A DNA stretch of 64,000 nt, taken from JAIOSM01 sp964565415. Its GTDB lineage: Bacteria > Desulfobacterota > Desulfobacteria > Desulfobacterales > Desulfobacteraceae. The translations under genes were made by a program, and so were the position numbers. The notes below the pieces were generated by a model, which saw only the letters and a program-made list of their open reading frames with translations, was not told the origin of the DNA and ran no database searches. Positions 25,810 through 34,476 of the stretch are shown here, in pieces; positions within the stretch are counted from its first letter, which is position 1, and each line of letters starts with the position of its first letter. The stretch lies in assembly GCA_964565415.1 (NCBI GenBank), contig CAZMEX010000002.1, positions 43,067 through 107,066 of the forward strand, in the 5' to 3' direction.

Positions 25810-26790
25810 CTATCCACCATTATACATATGGCATGCAACAGAGTGTTTACCATTATTGTCAGCTGTTGTTAAAATGGGCTCTGCATTTTTACAAATATCC
25901 ATGGTGTGTCGGCACCTGGTGTGAAATCTGCATCCAGCAGGTGGATTCTGTATTGAAGGAATCTCGCCTTTAAGGATTATTCTCTGTTTTTTTGATTCAG
26001 GATCCGGGATGGGAATTGCTGATAGCAGTGCTTCTGTATATGGATGCAAATGTTTGTCATAGATGGAGTCTGCATCTGCTATTTCAACTATTTTACCAAG
26101 ATACATAACAGCGATTCTATCGGAAATGTGTTTTACAACGGCAAGATCATGGGAGATGAAAACATAGGTAAGATTCATCTGACTCTGCAGGTTTAACAGA
26201 AGGTTTAAAATTTTTGACTGGACAGAGACATCAAGAGCTGAAACAGGTTCATCACAGACAATAAGTTCAGGATTAAGGCTTATAGCCCTTGCAATACCAA
26301 TTCTCTGCCGTTGTCCGCCACTGAACTCATGGGGAAATTTAAACATATCAGATTTAGAAAGACCTGTTTTTTCAAGAAGCAGGGCAATTTCATCATCCAT
26401 GTTAATATCCCTATCTTTATTATGTATAATATATTTCTCCTTAAGTATCTCCTGCACAGTCTGGCGGGCATCTAATGATTCAAACGGATCTTGAAAAATC
26501 ATCTGCACCCTAAGCCGGAATTTTTTAAGTTCCCGCGCATTAAAGGTGGAGATATCCCTGCCATTAAAACTGATATTCCCATCTGTTTTATCATATAGAC
26601 CTGTAATACATCTGCCAAGGGTAGTCTTGCCACAGCCCGATTCTCCCACAAGCCCTAATGTTTCGCCCTGATTGACTTCAAAAGAGACATCATCAACTGC
26701 AAAAGCAGAACCTTTTGGTCTTAAAAACACACCTTTGTAAACTGGAAAATATTTTTTTAATCTGCTGACCTTGAGAACCTGAATAGACAT
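25810..26790 (-). CDS. Oligopeptide ABC transporter ATP-binding protein (OppF-type)
   Basis: This is the second ATPase of a peptide/nickel-class importer. The product of about 326 residues has Walker A GESGCGKTT, Q-loop region QMIFQDPFESLDARQTV, signature FSGGQRQRIGIARA, Walker B LIVCDEPVSALDV, and the OppF/DppF C-terminal extension with the Cys motif CRFHTRCRHTMDIC that is often involved in a cluster or zinc site. I start it at the ATG at 26790, which follows the oppD stop by one nucleotide and has a GAGAG site; an upstream in-frame start at 26826 would overlap oppD. It works with OppD as a heterodimer, but the permease subunits it needs are not adjacent. Confidence 0.92.
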   Translation of the reverse strand: MSIQVLKVSRLKKYFPVYKGVFLRPKGSAFAVDDVSFEVNQGETLGLVGESGCGKTTLGRCITGLYDKTDGNISFNGRDISTFNARELKKFRLRVQMIFQDPFESLDARQTVQEILKEKYIIHNKDRDINMDDEIALLLEKTGLSKSDMFKFPHEFSGGQRQRIGIARAISLNPELIVCDEPVSALDVSVQSKILNLLLNLQSQMNLTYVFISHDLAVVKHISDRIAVMYLGKIVEIADADSIYDKHLHPYTEALLSAIPIPDPESKKQRIILKGEIPSIQNPPAGCRFHTRCRHTMDICKNAEPILTTADNNGKHSVACHMYNGG

Positions 26791-26791
26791 T

Positions 26792-27790
26792 TTAACTCTC
26801 TCCATTATTAACAAGGTGGCAGGCAACCCAATGATCAGGTGAGTATTGTCTCTCTTCAGGTATCAATTCTCCACAACTCTCCATTTTATAAGGGCATCTT
26901 GGACTGAATCTACACCCTTCCGGCATATTTTCAAGGGATGGCACCCGCCCTTTTATGGTAGAAAGCTGGGTCTTTCTCTTACTGTTCTCTTTTTGCTCAA
27001 GTTGCGGGATGGAATTTAAAAGACCTTTTGTATAAGGGTGAACAGCATTTTTAAAAAGTTCCTTTACCAGGGCCTTTTCTGCAATTCTTCCAGCATACAT
27101 AACAATGGCTTCATCACAATTTTCTGCTATCACACCAAGGTCATGGGTAATAAGGATAGTTGCCATGGAAAAACTTTTCTGAAGTTCTTTAATTAAACTT
27201 AAAATCTGCGCCTGGATAGTAACATCCAGCGCTGTTGTTGGTTCATCAGCAATTAAAATATCAGGTTTGCATGCAAGTGCCATGGCAATCATTACTCTTT
27301 GTCTCATGCCACCGGAGAGTTGATGGGGATAAACCTTTAAAACCTGGGCAGGATCAGCTATTTCAACTTTTTTAAGCATCTCCATGGATGATTGCTTAAC
27401 CTGGCTTTTAGTCATGGAGGGAAAATGAAGAGTATAAACCTCTTTTATCTGTTTTCCAATGGAATGGACAGGGTTCAGTGCAGTCATTGGCTCCTGGAAT
27501 ATCATTGCAATCTTTTTCCCCCGGATTCTGCTCATTGTGTCAGGAGAAAAATCTAAAAGGTTGTCATCATAAAAGAGTATGCTTCCATTAGTAATCTGTC
27601 CAAAGGGCTTTGGAAGAAGGCGCATAATACTCAAGGCTGTTACACTTTTGCCGCATCCAGACTCACCAACAACACCTAAAATAATCCCTTTTTTCAGCTC
27701 AAAACTGACATTGTCAACAGCATGAATCTTTCCTGCTTCAGTATGAAAAGCAACAGAGAGATCTTTTACATTAAGGATTGTTTGGGTCAT
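26792..27790 (-). CDS. Oligopeptide ABC transporter ATP-binding protein (OppD-type)
   Basis: This 332-residue ATPase is of the OppD/DppD class: Walker A GESGCGKSVTALSIMRLL, signature LSGGMRQRVMIAMALAC, Walker B ILIADEPTTALDVT, and a C-terminal extension with the cysteine block CRFSPRCPYKMESC. It overlaps the binding-protein gene by 4 nt (ATGA) and its stop is 1 nt from the OppF-type start. With OppF it would energise uptake of peptides from the periplasm. The gene pair lacks the oppB and oppC permease genes that normally lie between the binding protein and the ATPases, so the complex must use permeases encoded elsewhere or has lost them. Confidence 0.93.
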   Translation of the reverse strand: MTQTILNVKDLSVAFHTEAGKIHAVDNVSFELKKGIILGVVGESGCGKSVTALSIMRLLPKPFGQITNGSILFYDDNLLDFSPDTMSRIRGKKIAMIFQEPMTALNPVHSIGKQIKEVYTLHFPSMTKSQVKQSSMEMLKKVEIADPAQVLKVYPHQLSGGMRQRVMIAMALACKPDILIADEPTTALDVTIQAQILSLIKELQKSFSMATILITHDLGVIAENCDEAIVMYAGRIAEKALVKELFKNAVHPYTKGLLNSIPQLEQKENSKRKTQLSTIKGRVPSLENMPEGCRFSPRCPYKMESCGELIPEERQYSPDHWVACHLVNNGES

Positions 27791-29685
27791 GGTCGAAATT
27801 TTTCATCCTTAATAGTAACAGCTGCAAATTTTTTTCTTTGCTCCATTGCTTTTTTTGTTTCATCATAAACCTGTTTGTCAAACCAGAACAAACCGCCTGT
27901 TATGGCATTAAAAGGGTCAAACAGATTTTCTGATTTTTTAGTACCATGAAAATCTGGAAGTCTGAACCATCGCCAATATCCGTGTCTGACATAGGGAATC
28001 ATAAATGTTGGAATAAAATCTGCCTGGTCATAAACTTTTTCTTGAATTTTCAAGGACAAACTGATTCTCTTTTTCTCATCAAGGCTTTCTCTATATTGAT
28101 CTATCAACTTATCCAACCCAGGGTCATCTGTATTTGTTATGTTGTTGGTCTGGGGTTTATGGGCATTGCAAGAGTGCCAGTGTTCCCAGAAAGCAGGTCT
28201 TAAACCTGTACCCCAGGCTGACCATGCAACATCATGTTTTTTTTCAAGGATCTTTTTATATGTTGCTGACCCGTCAAGTTTTTGGAGTTTTAACTCAACT
28301 CCTGCTTTTTTTGCCTCCTCTTTTAAGACAACAAGCCTTTGTGTATGTTCATCAATACCATAGGTAATTTCAACGCTGAAACGTGTCTTGCCTTTTATCC
28401 ATATTCCATCATTGCCGCGTTTCCACCCCGACTTTTTCATAAAAAATTCAACTTTTTCAATCGAATATTTTCTGGGTTTGATATCATTGTTGGAATATTT
28501 ACCATAACCCACATAGCCATGGGCAAGTCTATAGTAATCATTGCGCAGTACCTTTTTAATCACTTTTTCAATATTCATGGCAAAGGCAAAGGCTTTTCTT
28601 ACATTTATATCGGAAAAAATCTCTTTATCCCGGTTCAGCCACATTCCACTGGCAGATTGCTGGGTATCATTAAAAAACCATATCTTTTCAGCATATCCAT
28701 TGTTAAATATGTCAATATCTGATTTGTCATGCCAATATTCAGGTATTTGAAGAGCAAATATATCTATCTTCTCTTTTTTAAAATACTCAAAAAGTATATT
28801 GTAATCTCTTATTACATTAAAAATTACATGGTCTACATTAAACCTGTTTTTAAAATATCTTTCATCTTTTGCCCACCACTCTTTTTTCCTCTTAAACCTT
28901 ACAAATTTACCCTTCTGGAAATCAGAAATAATATAGGGTCCTGTATTAGGAACAATTGCCCAGTTATATTTATGGACAAAATCTTTGTCAATTGTTTTAT
29001 AATAGTGAGCTGGTACAGGTGTTATTCCCAGAGTCATATAAAGGTCTGGTTTGGCTTTTTGACTTTTTAAAGCCAGAGTATAGTCATCATACACAATAAC
29101 CTTATCTATCTCTTTTGTATAATAGTCATTGTACCAGGGGGCGATAATATGCTTTGAACGCATGAACTTTAAAGCATATACAAAATCCCATGCAGTAACA
29201 GGCTTACCATCAGACCATCTGGCTTTTTTATTGAGCTTAAAATACATTGTCTTCTTATCACCACCAAAGGCCCAGTGGGTTGCAAGCTCAGGGATGATAT
29301 TTTCAGTATTGGGGTGAGTATTGATAAGGCTTAACTGGTTATCAAGTATAGCACTTCTGAAACTCCCATTGGAATCAGGACCCACAACTCTAAATGTCAT
29401 GGGAAAACTCAATATCGCTGAATGGAGAGTTCCTCCTTTTTCAGCTTTTTCAGAAGAGAAGATAGCATCGCTTTTATTTGTAAGCCAGGTTATATTGTCT
29501 GGAAGTTTTGCATATTCATGTATTGTATCTGGCAGTGTATCAACAACCTCTTTATCACTCTTTTTATCGACCCTGGTCCCTTTGTCCTCATTTTGCCCGC
29601 ACCCGGGTAATATCAACAAAAAAACTAAAATTAAAAAAATCCCTCTGCTACATATTTTCCCAACTTTATTATTTTCACTCAACAT
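27787..29685 (-). CDS. Extracellular solute-binding protein family 5 (YejA/OppA-like lipoprotein)
   Basis: This 632-residue periplasmic protein captures oligopeptides for an ABC importer. It carries a lipoprotein signal with lipobox LPGC (Cys at about residue 29), then the SBP family 5 fold: IIPELATHWAFGGDKKTMYFKL, KARWSDGKPVTAWDFVYAL near residue 150, and DINVRKAFAFAMNIEKVIKKV near residue 370. The details, with a long insert and WRWFRLPDFH close to the C-terminus, are nearer to YejA than to OppA. It heads a three-gene operon with two ATPases. Its promoter should lie in 29686-29833, which it shares with the divergent motA gene. No permease gene follows. Confidence 0.9.
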   Translation of the reverse strand: MLSENNKVGKICSRGIFLILVFLLILPGCGQNEDKGTRVDKKSDKEVVDTLPDTIHEYAKLPDNITWLTNKSDAIFSSEKAEKGGTLHSAILSFPMTFRVVGPDSNGSFRSAILDNQLSLINTHPNTENIIPELATHWAFGGDKKTMYFKLNKKARWSDGKPVTAWDFVYALKFMRSKHIIAPWYNDYYTKEIDKVIVYDDYTLALKSQKAKPDLYMTLGITPVPAHYYKTIDKDFVHKYNWAIVPNTGPYIISDFQKGKFVRFKRKKEWWAKDERYFKNRFNVDHVIFNVIRDYNILFEYFKKEKIDIFALQIPEYWHDKSDIDIFNNGYAEKIWFFNDTQQSASGMWLNRDKEIFSDINVRKAFAFAMNIEKVIKKVLRNDYYRLAHGYVGYGKYSNNDIKPRKYSIEKVEFFMKKSGWKRGNDGIWIKGKTRFSVEITYGIDEHTQRLVVLKEEAKKAGVELKLQKLDGSATYKKILEKKHDVAWSAWGTGLRPAFWEHWHSCNAHKPQTNNITNTDDPGLDKLIDQYRESLDEKKRISLSLKIQEKVYDQADFIPTFMIPYVRHGYWRWFRLPDFHGTKKSENLFDPFNAITGGLFWFDKQVYDETKKAMEQRKKFAAVTIKDEKFRP

Positions 29686-29833
29686 TATATGTAAATCTCT
29701 TTTCAGTAAAATTAAAAAAAATCCATACTATCGCCTTGACCGCTTAAGCATATTAATATAACATTCATAATTGTAAATACCACAAAAAACTTGTTTATTC
29801 ACAAACGATTTTTCAAGGAGTTAAAATAATAAA
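29686..29833. promoter_or_regulatory. Divergent promoter region of the peptide-binding gene and motA
   Basis: These 148 AT-rich bp separate two divergent operons. On the plus strand TTGACC (29736-29741) and TATAAC (29757-29762) give a sigma-70-like pair, but the 15-bp spacer is short. No -24/-12 element and no clear FliA-type promoter was seen. AGGAG lies about 13 nt before the motA ATG, a long spacing. Confidence 0.35.
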
Positions 29834-30613
29834 ATGGATTTAGCCTCTTTTATTGGTATAATTTCAGGAATATCTCTGATTATCAGTGCCATTTTGTTTG
29901 ATGGAGATATACATAATTTCATAAATATACCGGGCATTATGATTGTTTTTGGTGGAACCCTTGCCACCACGCTCCTTACATTCCAATTCCGGGATGTAAT
30001 TGCAGCCTTTAAAGCAGCATATTATGTTTTTTCAAAGGAGAAAGAAGACCCTAACGAATCTGTTGCAACAATGATAAAACTCTGCGATATCGCAAGAAGG
30101 CAAGGTCTGCTTGAACTGAGCAAAGTTAAAACAGATTCAGGGTTTTTAAAAAAAGCCTGCGGGCTTATTGCAGACGGCTCTTCGGAAAATGCCATAAGGG
30201 CAGCATTAGTAACTGAGATAGAATCTTTGCGCCTGAGGCACTATATTGTACAAGATGTTTTTAGAAAAATGGGGACCTATTCCCCGGCATTTGGAATGCT
30301 TGGCACACTCATAGGACTTGTACAGATGTTAAGCCATCTTCAAGACCCATCAAACATTGGCAGCGCAATGGCAACAGCTCTTTTAACCACATTCTACGGA
30401 TCATTGATATCAACTCTGTTCTTCCTGCCCGTTGCAGGGAAGCTGAAATCAAGAACAATTCTGGAGGTGATTAACCTTGAAATAATGCTCCAGGGTTCTG
30501 TCTCCATCCTGGAGAGCACAAATCCAATAATGCTTTATGAAAAGCTGTCTTCATTTATCTCGGCAAGGCTTAGGCTGCCATACAGCGCAATGAGTCCCAG
30601 GAGAAAAAAATGA
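29834..30613 (+). CDS. motA: Flagellar motor stator protein MotA
   Basis: MotA forms the ion channel of the flagellar stator with MotB and turns ion flow into torque. The 259-residue product has four transmembrane segments (about 1-20, 33-50, 155-175, 185-205), the large cytoplasmic loop with charged residues between the second and third, and the conserved FRKMGTYSPAFGMLGTLIGL, which contains the proline and glycines needed for channel coupling. It heads an operon that runs through to acylphosphatase. The motB start overlaps its stop by 4 nt. The ion used (H+ or Na+) is not clear from the sequence. Confidence 0.93.
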   Translation: MDLASFIGIISGISLIISAILFDGDIHNFINIPGIMIVFGGTLATTLLTFQFRDVIAAFKAAYYVFSKEKEDPNESVATMIKLCDIARRQGLLELSKVKTDSGFLKKACGLIADGSSENAIRAALVTEIESLRLRHYIVQDVFRKMGTYSPAFGMLGTLIGLVQMLSHLQDPSNIGSAMATALLTTFYGSLISTLFFLPVAGKLKSRTILEVINLEIMLQGSVSILESTNPIMLYEKLSSFISARLRLPYSAMSPRRKK

Positions 30614-31347
30614 GTCGTGCCCAATCTTTAAATTCAATCATACCTGAAAATGAGGAGCAAGCCTCCTGGCTTCTTGTTTTTGCAGATATGATGACCCTGC
30701 TCCTTGTATTTTTCATATTGCTGTACACCCTCTCTTCATTTGAAACAGGAAAGTATAAAACTGCCATAAGCAAACTTAAAACAGAAATTGAAAACAAATC
30801 CGAGCTTACAGCATTTGCTGAACTCATGGAGATGCCTGAGACAATTGATACGCAAATTATTATTGAAGATATTACAGGTTTGAGATCCAGAAAAGAAAAC
30901 CTTATTCAGAATATTGACAAATTAGCTGACAAGGGTGGAAAAACAAATGATATTGCAACCCATGTACTAAAAGGCAAGATCATTATTCAGATTAAAGGCA
31001 AGGCTCTTTTTAAATCTTCAAAAGCAGAATTAAGCAAGGATTTTCTACCCCTGCTTGATGAAATTGTAAAAGTTTTATTTGATTATCCTGAATACAACAT
31101 AAATATTAAAGGGCACACTGATGATATCCCCATATCCACAGCTATTTTCCCATCAAACTGGGAACTTTCTGCTGTTAGAGCCACAAGTGTGTTAAAACAT
31201 CTTATTAAAAGAGGAATTAAACCTGAGCGGCTGACAGCCACTGGATACGGTAAAATATTGCCTTTGGTAGCCAATGATTCTGAGGAACATAGAGCTTTAA
31301 ACAGGAGGATCGAATTTGTTCTGGAAAAAAAAAAGGGCATCTACTAA
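30610..31347 (+). CDS. motB: Flagellar motor stator protein MotB
   Basis: MotB anchors the stator to peptidoglycan and carries the ion-binding aspartate. The 245-residue product has one N-terminal transmembrane helix, WLLVFADMMTLLLVFFILL, with Asp26 as the expected ion-binding residue, and an OmpA-like peptidoglycan-binding domain from about residue 135 (NINIKGHTDDIPI, then NWELSAVRATSVLKHLI and LTATGYG). It overlaps motA by 4 nt. Its last 32 nt also encode the start of the next gene, including that gene's ribosome binding site. Confidence 0.93.
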   Translation: MSRAQSLNSIIPENEEQASWLLVFADMMTLLLVFFILLYTLSSFETGKYKTAISKLKTEIENKSELTAFAELMEMPETIDTQIIIEDITGLRSRKENLIQNIDKLADKGGKTNDIATHVLKGKIIIQIKGKALFKSSKAELSKDFLPLLDEIVKVLFDYPEYNINIKGHTDDIPISTAIFPSNWELSAVRATSVLKHLIKRGIKPERLTATGYGKILPLVANDSEEHRALNRRIEFVLEKKKGIY

Positions 31348-31711
31348 GAGTTTTATCCATGAATCTTCAAATAAGAGGGAAACCTATAGATTTGAGTTTG
31401 ATAAAAACTTTTGCCTTAAAATTGAATTCAAAAATAAAATCTTTGATCTGATCAACCTTTCTGCCACAGGTGTGTCATTTAAAAACAATGAACTTGTGAC
31501 AGGAGATCATGGCACAATAAAAATGATTTTTGAATTTACAAATATCACATCTCCTGTTTTAATGGAACTTGATATTCTGATAATTAAAATAGGTAAAAAT
31601 AATATGTGCCATGCAATATTTAATAATAGTTCAGAAGAAAACAGAGAGATGATTCATAAATATATTTTAGAAAAACAGAAAGAGAAACTTAGAATCAATA
31701 AGATCAAATGA
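31316..31711 (+). CDS. PilZ-domain protein with a TTG start inside motB
   Basis: This 131-residue protein resembles PilZ domains, which bind cyclic di-GMP: an N-terminal basic segment with RETYRFEF (the RxxxR-type region) and LINLSATGVSFKNN, the counterpart of the D/NxSxxG motif, followed by beta strands. I read the TTG at 31316 as the start because a full Shine-Dalgarno AGGAGG lies 6-7 nt before it, inside the motB coding end. The 32-nt overlap implies coupling to motB. A PilZ protein beside MotAB suggests a c-di-GMP brake like YcgR, although it is shorter and lacks the YcgR N-terminal domain. The basic motif is slightly degenerate, so c-di-GMP binding should not be assumed. Confidence 0.7.
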   Translation: MFWKKKRASTKSFIHESSNKRETYRFEFDKNFCLKIEFKNKIFDLINLSATGVSFKNNELVTGDHGTIKMIFEFTNITSPVLMELDILIIKIGKNNMCHAIFNNSSEENREMIHKYILEKQKEKLRINKIK

Positions 31712-32871
31712 TTCTCCATGTTGATATGGATGCATTCTTTGCATCTGTTGAGCAGAGGGACAACCCAGAGCTAAAGGGAAAACCTGTTGTGGTTGGGGGC
31801 AATTCCCAAAGAAGTGTTGTTGCAGCAGCAAGTTATGAAGCAAGAGAGTATGGAATACACTCTGCCATGCCAATATTCATGGCAAAGCAGGAATGCCCCA
31901 ACCTCTGTATTGTTCCTGTGAACAGGAAAAAATATAGTGAAGAATCAAAAAAAATCATGGGAATTTTCAGTACATTCTCACCCATTGTTGAACAAACTTC
32001 AGTTGATGAAGCATATATTGATATCACAGGCAGTAAAAGATTGTTTGGAGACCATAAAAAAATTATCATTGATATCAAGAACAGAGTGAAAAAAGAGTGT
32101 TCTCTGACCTGTTCAATTGGTGCAGCCCCTGTTAGATTTCTTGCTAAAATCGCTTCGGACATAAACAAACCAGATGGTATCTTTATCATTGAAAAAAATA
32201 TGGTAAAAGATTTTGTGCAGACCATTGACATCAAAAAAATTCCAGGCGTTGGGAAAAAATCCTATGAACAGATGAAAACACTAAATGTCAGAAAACTTGG
32301 TGATATAAAAAAATTTGCCCCTTCAATTTTGGTAAATAAATTTGGTAAATTTGGCACTAGGCTCATTGAGTATGCAAATGGAATAGATACAACACCCTTG
32401 GAACAAAACATTAAACGAAAATCTATCTCCAGTGAGTCAACTCTTGCAATGGACACAAATAAAGTTGAAACAATTAAAAAAAACCTTCTTTTGCACTCGG
32501 GAGCCTGCGGAACAGATCTAAGAAAAAAAGGGATGAAAACCAACAATATTTCCATCAAATTTAAATTTTCTGATTTTTCACAAATGACAAAACAAACAAA
32601 AATTGAAATTCCAACTTGTTCCACCCAGGCAATATACAAAGTAACTCTATCCCTTTTAGAAAAAATTAAATTAACCAAAAAAATACGTCTCATTGGTGTA
32701 AATGTTGCATGCATTAAGAAAAAGAGTCGCGCTATTCAATTGGATCTTATGGATGAAATCCATGAACAAACTGAAAAGTGGGAAAGTGTGGATAGGGCGA
32801 TTGACTCAATATCAGACAAGTTTGGAAGTAATATTATTAAAAATGCAACCTTGAATATAAACAAACCCTAG
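31708..32871 (+). CDS. dinB: DNA polymerase IV (Y-family)
   Basis: Pol IV is an error-prone translesion polymerase. The 387-residue product has the Y-family palm with catalytic Asp6 in HVDMDAFFASVE and Asp100-Glu101 in SVDEAYID, a thumb with the helix-hairpin-helix region KIPGVGKKSYEQM, and a little-finger domain in the last third. It lacks an obvious C-terminal clamp-binding motif, though the last residues are not typical of any class. It starts by a 4-nt overlap with the PilZ gene, so it is translated with the flagellar stator genes. I saw no LexA-type box before it; any SOS promoter would have to lie inside the upstream genes. Confidence 0.95.
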   Translation: MILHVDMDAFFASVEQRDNPELKGKPVVVGGNSQRSVVAAASYEAREYGIHSAMPIFMAKQECPNLCIVPVNRKKYSEESKKIMGIFSTFSPIVEQTSVDEAYIDITGSKRLFGDHKKIIIDIKNRVKKECSLTCSIGAAPVRFLAKIASDINKPDGIFIIEKNMVKDFVQTIDIKKIPGVGKKSYEQMKTLNVRKLGDIKKFAPSILVNKFGKFGTRLIEYANGIDTTPLEQNIKRKSISSESTLAMDTNKVETIKKNLLLHSGACGTDLRKKGMKTNNISIKFKFSDFSQMTKQTKIEIPTCSTQAIYKVTLSLLEKIKLTKKIRLIGVNVACIKKKSRAIQLDLMDEIHEQTEKWESVDRAIDSISDKFGSNIIKNATLNINKP

Positions 32872-32879
32872 GAGAGAAA

Positions 32880-33161
32880 ATGTCATCGGACAACATTCAA
32901 ATTCATGTCCTTGTTTCAGGTATTGTACAAGGAGTGTTCTTCAGAACTGAGACGCAAAAAACAGCAAAAGCAAACAATGTAACAGGATGGGTTAAAAATC
33001 TTGATGACGGTAGTGTAGAGGCTGTTATAGAGGGTAAAAAAGAAAATGTCAACAATGTAGTAGACTGGTGTCACAAGGGCTCGCCCGCTGCTTTTGTCAG
33101 TAATGTAAAAGCAACCGAGCAGAGTGCCTTGTCAAATTTTGATGGATTTAAAATTCAATAA
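32880..33161 (+). CDS. acyP: Acylphosphatase
   Basis: Acylphosphatase hydrolyses carboxyl-phosphate bonds such as acetyl phosphate and carbamoyl phosphate. The 93-residue product has the complete signature VSGIVQGVFFRTETQKTAK with catalytic Arg22, and GWVKNLDDGSVEAVIEG with catalytic Asn40. Its length is normal. It follows dinB by 8 nt with the site TAGGAG before the ATG and is the last gene of the motA operon. Its stop abuts, without gap, the stop of the convergent DUF166 gene. Confidence 0.94.
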   Translation: MSSDNIQIHVLVSGIVQGVFFRTETQKTAKANNVTGWVKNLDDGSVEAVIEGKKENVNNVVDWCHKGSPAAFVSNVKATEQSALSNFDGFKIQ

Positions 33162-33791
33162 CTATCGGCTCTCACTCTTTTTCAAACTTCTCTTAAGGGC
33201 AGCAGTATGAACATCTGCTGCCATATGAACAGGACTTTTATCATAGATGGGATCCCATGATCCAGGATCAGCAGAACAAAAAAACTGAACTTCAAGTCCG
33301 AATCTTGTCAACGCATCCTTGACACTCAACCCCTCAACTTTCTTTGCTGCATCCCAGGTTGCTCCACAGGGTGCACCCCTTAACACATCAATCTTTTTGA
33401 TATGATCTTTTTCCAACTTTACATCAATTTCAGGGGACCCGAACATCTCACTATAATCTCCAAGGCGGACCCGCCTTGAAAGGGAACATCATGTCTGGGG
33501 ACATATGGCATTAGGCTTTGTTATCTTTTTTCCCGAACTTAATACCGGGATATTAAATTGATCACATAGACTCACAAGATCATAGGCAACATCAGGATGT
33601 TTAATAAAATCAAGCACAAGATCTGCATCAATTTTATCGGGAAGATACTCAAAACCATCATCAACTATTTCAGGAAGATCAGATGCAATATTAATAACTT
33701 TAACATCAAATTTATCTCTCCCAAACCTTTTAATTCCACTGGCTTTTCTCTCCCCTGCCCCATTCTGCTGGAAAATAACAATTTTTTGCAT
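33162..33791 (-). CDS. DUF166-family protein, candidate selenoprotein with in-frame UGA (Sec101)
   Basis: Two frames that would otherwise be called separately (33489-33791 and 33162-33446) are in the same phase and are separated only by a UGA at 33489-33491. Read through, they make one 209-residue protein of normal length for DUF166 (annotated in Pfam as a thymidylate-synthase-like family, function unknown). The N-terminal part has VIFQQNGAGERKASGIKRFG; the C-terminal part has MFGSPEIDVKLEKDH and RGAPCGATWDAA. The UGA falls in a Cys-rich site, ICPQT-U-CSL, where a redox or metal Cys would be expected. A SECIS-like stem follows directly. The gene starts 1 nt before... the LUD gene's end and shares its transcript. 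A nonsense mutation is the alternative. Confidence 0.85.
33461..33478 (-). promoter_or_regulatory. Candidate bacterial SECIS element
   Basis: Reading the message strand, CAAGGCG, loop GGUC and CGCCUUG form a perfect 7-bp stem that starts 11 nt after the UGA. The GGUC loop lies 18-21 nt after the UGA; in E. coli fdhF the same GGUC lies at 19-22. The loop G and U are the bases SelB contacts there. The bulged U of fdhF is absent, which is common in other bacteria. Coding of the stem as Ser-Arg-Arg-Val-Arg-Leu-Gly keeps the frame open. Confidence 0.8.
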
Positions 33792-33792
33792 A

Positions 33793-34446
33793 TTAAAACC
33801 CTAAATCCTCATTTATCAGAACTATTTTAACTCTCTTTTTTGGCAAACATTTTTCAGTAATTGTCCATATATTACAAATTCTGTCAGGACTTTTACAATC
33901 CTGGCAAAAACCTTTTTTCACACAAGGCGTTTTTTTCCCTAAATTCATAGTATTAACCGGTGCAGCATAATCTTTTATTCTGAACATTGCCTCCTCAAGA
34001 TCGTGACATATTTTGTTTCTGCCAATAAACAAGATAACACTCTTAGGACCCCAGGCAATTGCAGCAACTCTATTGCCAATCATATCCAAATTTACCAACT
34101 GACCCGTACAAGTTACAGCATTTGTCCCTGTGATAAAGAGATCAACCATTAATGATTTTCTCCTGAGGTCCATCTGCTCTTCAAAGGTAAAGTTTTTATC
34201 AAAGGTATTTATCACTTCATACTGTTTATCATCCTTTAAAGCATGGAACAATCCTGTTGAAACAAAAGAGGCAGAACCGCCCCAGGAAATGCTTTTGACA
34301 TCAAGCTTTGGAATAATTGTTTCTAAGGCTATCTCCTTAGCCTGCTCTTTATTCTCTGCAATAAAGACCTCAAAATTATTACTCTCCAGACTTGCTTTAA
34401 CTTGATCAAGTTTAAGGTTCCAGTAATTATCAATGGGATTTTTCAT
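33793..34446 (-). CDS. LUD-domain protein (DUF162/YkgG-like, lactate utilisation group)
   Basis: This 217-residue cytoplasmic protein belongs to the LUD group, related to LutC and to the C-terminal parts of LutB; members are linked to oxidation of lactate or other organic acids, but stand-alone ones are mostly uncharacterised. Visible motifs are SISWGGSASFVSTGLFHAL near residue 70, LFITGTNAVTCTGQLVNLDMIGNRVAAIAWGP and a C-terminal Cys cluster CVKKGFCQDCKSPDRIC, followed by IVLINEDLGF. The Cys pattern might bind metal. Its stop is 1 nt before the DUF166 start and it follows ubiD by 30 nt, so the three are one operon. Confidence 0.85.
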   Translation of the reverse strand: MKNPIDNYWNLKLDQVKASLESNNFEVFIAENKEQAKEIALETIIPKLDVKSISWGGSASFVSTGLFHALKDDKQYEVINTFDKNFTFEEQMDLRRKSLMVDLFITGTNAVTCTGQLVNLDMIGNRVAAIAWGPKSVILFIGRNKICHDLEEAMFRIKDYAAPVNTMNLGKKTPCVKKGFCQDCKSPDRICNIWTITEKCLPKKRVKIVLINEDLGF

Positions 34447-34476
34447 ATTAACTCTCCTCCTGAAATCTATAATTTT

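Noticed and set aside
33489..33791. A stand-alone 100-residue gene, with a second small gene at 33162-33446
   Set aside because: Both are halves of DUF166 in one phase with only a UGA between, and a SECIS-like stem follows. A single selenoprotein explains all of this better than two genes or a pseudogene.
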